Positions 60,644 through 64,000 of a stretch of DNA of 64,000 nucleotides are shown piece by piece; the first letter of the stretch is position 1, and every line of letters begins with the position of its first letter. The stretch lies in NCBI GenBank assembly GCA_963732765.1, contig CAVTAS010000003.1, positions 965,485 to 1,029,484 of the forward strand, given 5' to 3'. Origin of the DNA: JANYHF01 sp963732765. Its GTDB lineage: Bacteria; Pseudomonadota; Alphaproteobacteria; Rhizobiales; Hyphomicrobiaceae. The notes below the pieces were generated by a model. It was given only the letters and a program-made list of their open reading frames with translations. It was not told the DNA's origin and made no database searches. Both the position numbers and the translations under genes were made by a program.

Positions 60644-61714
60644 CTATGCGGCGGGCGCTGGCACGCTTTGGCACACGTGCGGCAGGCGATAGGCCGGTTC
60701 GGTACGTTGGCGCAAGAGGGCGGGGATGATCTCGTCATAGGCGGCATAGCACGCTGGGCGAGGGCGGCGGCAGGTCGGCCTTGATCGCTTCGTGCAGCCT
60801 GGGCAGCGCGTGATAGGGCACCATCGGGAACATATGGTGTTCGACGTGGTAGTTCATGTTCCAATAGACGAAGCGCAGCAGCGGGTTCATATGGACCGTG
60901 CGCGAATTCAGCCGATGGTCGAGCACGTCCTCGGCCAAGCCCTCCGTGCTGCGTCAGGCCGGTCACGATGTGCAGCCAGGCGCCATACATGGTCGGTAGC
61001 GGTCCGATCAGCAGCACCGGCAGCCAGGAGCCCAGATAGAGCGCAAGCAGGATGACTGCGGGATGGATGGCGAGCCAGATGCGCGCGGTGACGGAAGATT
61101 TTCGGCAGCTCCATCTCCGGGATGTAGGTCACTTCCTCCGGATCGAGTTTGCCCTGCACATGCAGCAGCAGTTTCTTGATCGCTGCCCAAGTCTGTGGGA
61201 TGGCGAAAAAGGCGCCGATGATCTTCAGGATCACGGTGGGGCGCATGACGGCGATCTCGGGGTCGCGGCCGACGATGACGGTGTCGGTGTGGTGGCGCGA
61301 ATGGCTCCAGCGCCAGACGATCGGCTCGCGCATGATCATGAAACAGGCGAGCTGGTAGACGGCGTCGTTCATCCATGTGGTGCGGAAGGCAGTGCCGTGG
61401 CCGCATTCGTGCCAGCGGGAATCCGTTGAAGAGCCGTACATGACGCCATAGGCCAGGAAGACCGGGACGGACCACCAGGATGGGTACAGATAAATGGCGA
61501 GGCCGCCGAGCACGATGAAGCTGGCGAGCCAGAGGAGAGTGTCGCGGATGGCGGGGCCGTCGCTGCGCTTCACCAGCTCCTTCAGCTTGGCGCGCGGCAG
61601 ATCGCACTTGTACCACTCGGCCGAGGCCAGCCCCAGTTCGAGCGCATGGGCGGCGTCGCGGCCGGTGAGGCTGTAGTCGCGCTTCAAAGGGGCGGCATCG
61701 CTGATAGCGCTCAT
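60644..61714 (-). CDS. mocD: MocD-like fatty-acid-desaturase-family di-iron enzyme, three frameshifts
   Basis: A membrane di-iron oxygenase/desaturase. From ATG 61714: helices (IRDTLLWLASFIVLGGLAIY), His box 1 HECGHGTAF, box 2 WSHSRHHTDT, then MELPKIFR. After an extra base (about 61091) it continues ARIWLAIHPAVILLALYLGS to GLTQHGGL. After another (about 60937) it reads AEDVLDHRLNSRTVHMNPLL, and box 3 YHVEHHMFPMVPYHALPRLH. After a third (about 60748) it ends YDEIIPALLRQRTEPAYRLP. With the three bases removed it is about 355 residues and complete. It is coupled to MocE and probably O-demethylates or oxidises an inositol-like compound. Confidence 0.82.
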
Positions 61715-61826
61715 GGTGGATGTCTCTTGGGGAGCGGTCCCGGGCCGGCTCGGGGTCATGACTAACGCATGAAACTAGCCATTGGATCGACAGGCGGCAA
61801 CGGCTCAATGACAGAATCAATCAAAT

Positions 61827-61861
61827 TGCATCATTGGCACGTCATTTGGTAGTGTGATGCA
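61827..61861. promoter_or_regulatory. Candidate operator between mocD and the LacI-type gene
   Basis: tgcatca (61827-61833) and tgatgca (61855-61861) are inverted copies in an AT-rich region between divergent genes. LacI-family proteins bind short palindromes in such places. The 21-base spacing is wider than a classical single LacI half-site pair, so this may be two sites or chance. Confidence 0.35.
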
Positions 61862-61934
61862 TCCGATTGGGTGAAGATTACCTTCGGAGTCTCTGCGATC
61901 CCGACGATTTTCTCACAAATTACGATGGGTTTAC

Positions 61935-62959
61935 GTGGCCAAACGACCCACCATCGCCGACATCGCACGTGACGCCGGCGTCAGCATTGCGACCGTCGAC
62001 CGGGTGCTCAACCGCCGCCTGCCGGTCAAGGAAGCGACCGTTTTGCGCGTCGTTTCCAGCGCCGAAGCGATTGGGTTTCATGCCGCCGGATTGCTGAAGC
62101 AACGCATGTCCGAGGCGCGGCCACGCACCTTCGGTTTCATCCTGCAAAAGCGCGGCGACGAGTTCTATCAGGCCCTGGCGCGCGAGCTTGCGGGGGCGAC
62201 AAAGGCGGCCCGCTCGATCCGCGGCAAGCCCATCGTCGAGTTCATCGACGATCTGGCTCCGGCGACAATTGCCGAGCGATTACAAGAGGTTGGAAAGCGG
62301 GCGGATGCGCTCGCGGTGGTCGCGGTGGACCATCCGCATGTCAATGACGCGATCGACCGGCTGGCCGCGGACGGGGTGCCGACCTTCACGCTGCTGACCG
62401 ATCTGACGGCCGCCTCGCGTGCCGGCTATATCGGCCTGGACAGCCGCAAATGCGGGCGCACGGCGGCCTGGACCATTTCGCGGCTGGCGCGCGCGGCCGG
62501 AAAGGTCGCCGTATTGGTCGGTTCGCACCGCTATCTGGGCCATGAGACGGCGGAAATCAGCTTCCGCAGCTACTTCCGCGAGCACGCGCCCGCGTTCCAG
62601 CTGCTGGAAACCGTGGTGGATCAGGAGGAGGACCGGCTGGCCTATGAGTCGATACGTAAGATATTGATTGAGAACGATAAATTGCTGGCATCTATCTTGC
62701 CGGTGGCGGCATGAAGGGCATGATCGCGGCGCTGCGGGAGCATAAGGGCGAGCACGTCATAGCCGTATGCAACGAGCTGCTGCCGGACATGCGGGCCGCG
62801 CTGATCGACGGTGTGATCGACCTGGTGCTCGGCACGCCGCTGGCGCAGCTGGCCGCGCGCACCATCGAGGCCATGGCCGATGCCGCCAACGGCAAGCTGG
62901 CCGAAGGCATGCGGCAGGTACAACTGCAACCGGAACTGTTTATTTCGGAGAATTTGTGA
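61935..62959 (+). CDS. LacI-family transcriptional regulator, with one frameshift
   Basis: From GTG 61935 it has the LacI helix-turn-helix (KRPTIADIARDAGVSIATVD, then RVLNRRLPVKEATVLRV) and a periplasmic-binding-protein-like effector domain of the type that binds pentoses or inositols (FGFILQKRGDEFYQALAREL, GYIGLDSRKCGRTAAWTI, HVIAVCNELLPDMRAALIDG, DLVLGTPLAQLAARTIEAM). After ENDKLL a missing G near 62683 (CTGGCATC for CTGGGCATC) shifts the frame; GIYLAGGGMKGMIAALREH is restored when it is added. The corrected protein is about 341 residues. It is divergent from mocDE and upstream of the MocB-like gene, so it probably controls both. Confidence 0.87.
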
Positions 62960-63836
62960 GGCACGGGGACATGATGTTCAGCGCCAGCCCGGGAGCTTGT
63001 GCAAACATCCGGATGCCGGAGCAGGCCGAAACCGGACATCGCGTCCCGACCACTCTTCTCGATATTAACCAATATATATTTCTGCTATTTTACTTTGTAC
63101 AGAGTGTTTGTGTTGGTGTTTCGCTTATCGCCTGCCGCAACGGGACATCGTCGCGACCGTCGCACACGTGGCAGGGGACGGCGGTGGCCGGGAGGCTCGG
63201 GGCCGTGCACTTTAGATCGTCGCGGACAGAGCCCGGAGACCCGGAAGGCCGGCGGGTGCGCCCCCTGTCCGTAGACCCTGGCAACAGGCGAACTCGGCAG
63301 GTGCGAAGGCCGCTGCACAGGGTGGGAGCAGAGGGCGATGAGCCCGAAGGGACCCAGCCGGAAGTGTGCGCCCCGGCCCAAATCTCCGCAGTGTGGGCGC
63401 CGGAAGAGCTGCACCATTTTTCACCACTACCGCGGCCTTCCGGCGCCCGCGCTCCCGTACCCTCGACGGCCCTGCCGCGCGGGGCCGTTCGGCATGGTGC
63501 AAGCAACAGATGAAAGATTTTGATATGTTTTTCGCTGTTCCCGCCGCTTGCATTGACCTGGAGGCGGCGGCGGAATATCTTGCACGAAATATCCGAATGG
63601 CGGTGCAACTGTTCCAAAAAACAGTGCAGTGACCGGCGGCGGTCATTCAGACCGAAAAGAAACCACAGGGAGACTCTGGTCCGGCAATCGGCCCGGCAGC
63701 GATGTAAATTCCGCCGCTTTGCTGCGCCACGCTTGGACTGGGCGTTATCCCACACCAAAACACAACCGGTTCCCCCCAAAAATCGGGGAAAATTCCCTTG
63801 GGCAGCTGCTTGAGGGGTCTCACCAAGGAGGACTCT
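62960..63836. other. 877-base region without a recognised gene; highly self-complementary
   Basis: Open frames cross the area on both strands but none has family features, a plausible start or normal composition. An AT-rich patch (about 63058-63120) precedes a GC-rich block (63160-63510). That block holds nested complementary segments: gcgccggaag with cttccggcgc (about 63397 and 63440), gcaccat with atggtgc (63411 and 63494), and acggcccTGCCGCGCggggccgt. The pattern is like a structured RNA. I looked for RNase P, SRP, tmRNA and group II intron signatures and found none. Confidence 0.4.
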
Positions 63837-64000
63837 ATGAAGAAGCTTTTGCTCCGCCGCCGCTTGCGTCATGGCGCTTGCTGCTCCCGCCCATGCCGCC
63901 AAGATCGGCGTCTCGATGGCGCTGTTCGACGACAACTTCCTGACCGTTCTGCGCAACGGCATCGATGCCCAGGGCAAGGCCGGCGGACACACCGTGCAGA
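63837..64000 (+). CDS. MocB-like sugar/rhizopine ABC substrate-binding protein (partial, one frameshift)
   Basis: ATG 63837 follows a perfect AAGGAGGA ribosome-binding site. The start MKKLLL leads, after one missing base near 63856, into AACVMALAAPAHA (signal peptide) and AKIGVSMALFDDNFLTVLRN, then GIDAQGKAGGHTVQ. The MALFDDNFLTVLRN segment is typical of rhizopine-binding MocB and related periplasmic sugar-binding proteins. The gene runs off the right edge of the window. It should begin an ABC transporter operon under the LacI-type regulator upstream. Confidence 0.8.
   Translation, partial: MKKLLLRRRLRHGACCSRPCRQDRRLDGAVRRQLPDRSAQRHRCPGQGRRTHRA

Noticed and set aside
62960..63836. RNase P RNA, SRP RNA, tmRNA or a group II intron
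   Set aside because: The conserved cores (for example GAGGAAAGTCC, the SRP tetraloop region, intron domain V with its GAAA-type loop) were looked for and not found on either strand.

Overview
The window is GC-rich, gene-dense chromosomal DNA from an alphaproteobacterium. The evidence is a serC-serA operon with a serC-type leader hairpin, a short (about 445-residue) prolyl-tRNA synthetase, PrsD/PrsE-type secretion genes, a BBP2-like outer-membrane barrel and MocD/MocE/MocB-like genes. The order or genus cannot be fixed from the sequence; Rhodospirillales or a relative is my best guess. There is no replication origin, rRNA operon, CRISPR array or recognisable prophage. Both tRNA genes sit together near 17.7-17.9 kb.

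Layout. 0-9.2 kb: the end of an FHA-domain gene and a PP2C phosphatase, two small hypotheticals, a GST, an MttB-family methyltransferase, a DUF2189 membrane protein, ribosomal protein L19 with an unusual C-terminal extension, and AEC, PTS-IIA and EamA proteins. 9.4-12.3 kb: serC-serA on the minus strand. 12.6-17.6 kb: a self-contained type I secretion cassette (ABC exporter, adaptor, RTX-like substrate). 17.7-19.8 kb: tRNA-Arg(UCG) and tRNA-Ala(CGC), then an IS21-family relic and small broken genes. 20.1-33.2 kb: a catabolic region with two IclR regulators, an 18-bp palindrome, a decayed sugar ABC transporter fused to a flavoprotein tail, an EamA transporter, FAH-family and metallo-beta-lactamase genes, a homoserine-dehydrogenase-like/SAF oxidoreductase, E1-alpha/E1-beta/E2 of a 2-oxoacid (or acetoin) dehydrogenase, and a PfkB kinase. 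33.3-44.6 kb: an RNA methyltransferase coupled to an enolase-superfamily gene, lolD-lolC/E, proS, a GST, a lipoprotein, a glycosyltransferase and uvrC. 44.8-53.7 kb: a FemAB/BioF2-like acyltransferase, aspS, galE, galU, an outer-membrane barrel and an arabinose-5-phosphate isomerase, which together suggest envelope polysaccharide or LPS supply. 53.8-60.1 kb: DUF2892, cytochrome c-prime, NfeD, a Xer recombinase, an AT-richer DUF3800 gene, toxin-antitoxin genes and miaA. 60.3-64 kb: MocE/MocD-like oxygenase genes divergent from a LacI regulator and a MocB-like binding protein, which resembles rhizopine (methylated inosamine) catabolism.

Two general observations affect how the window should be read. 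First, many otherwise well conserved genes, including aspS, proS, galE and a Xer recombinase, are interrupted by a single inserted or missing base. I read most of these as probable sequence errors, and I give the corrected gene extents. Second, the 21.9-27.2 kb segment also carries large deletions and fusions that base errors cannot explain, so that part looks truly decayed. Intergenic DNA is rich in palindromic repeats, including one mosaic family present in four copies.
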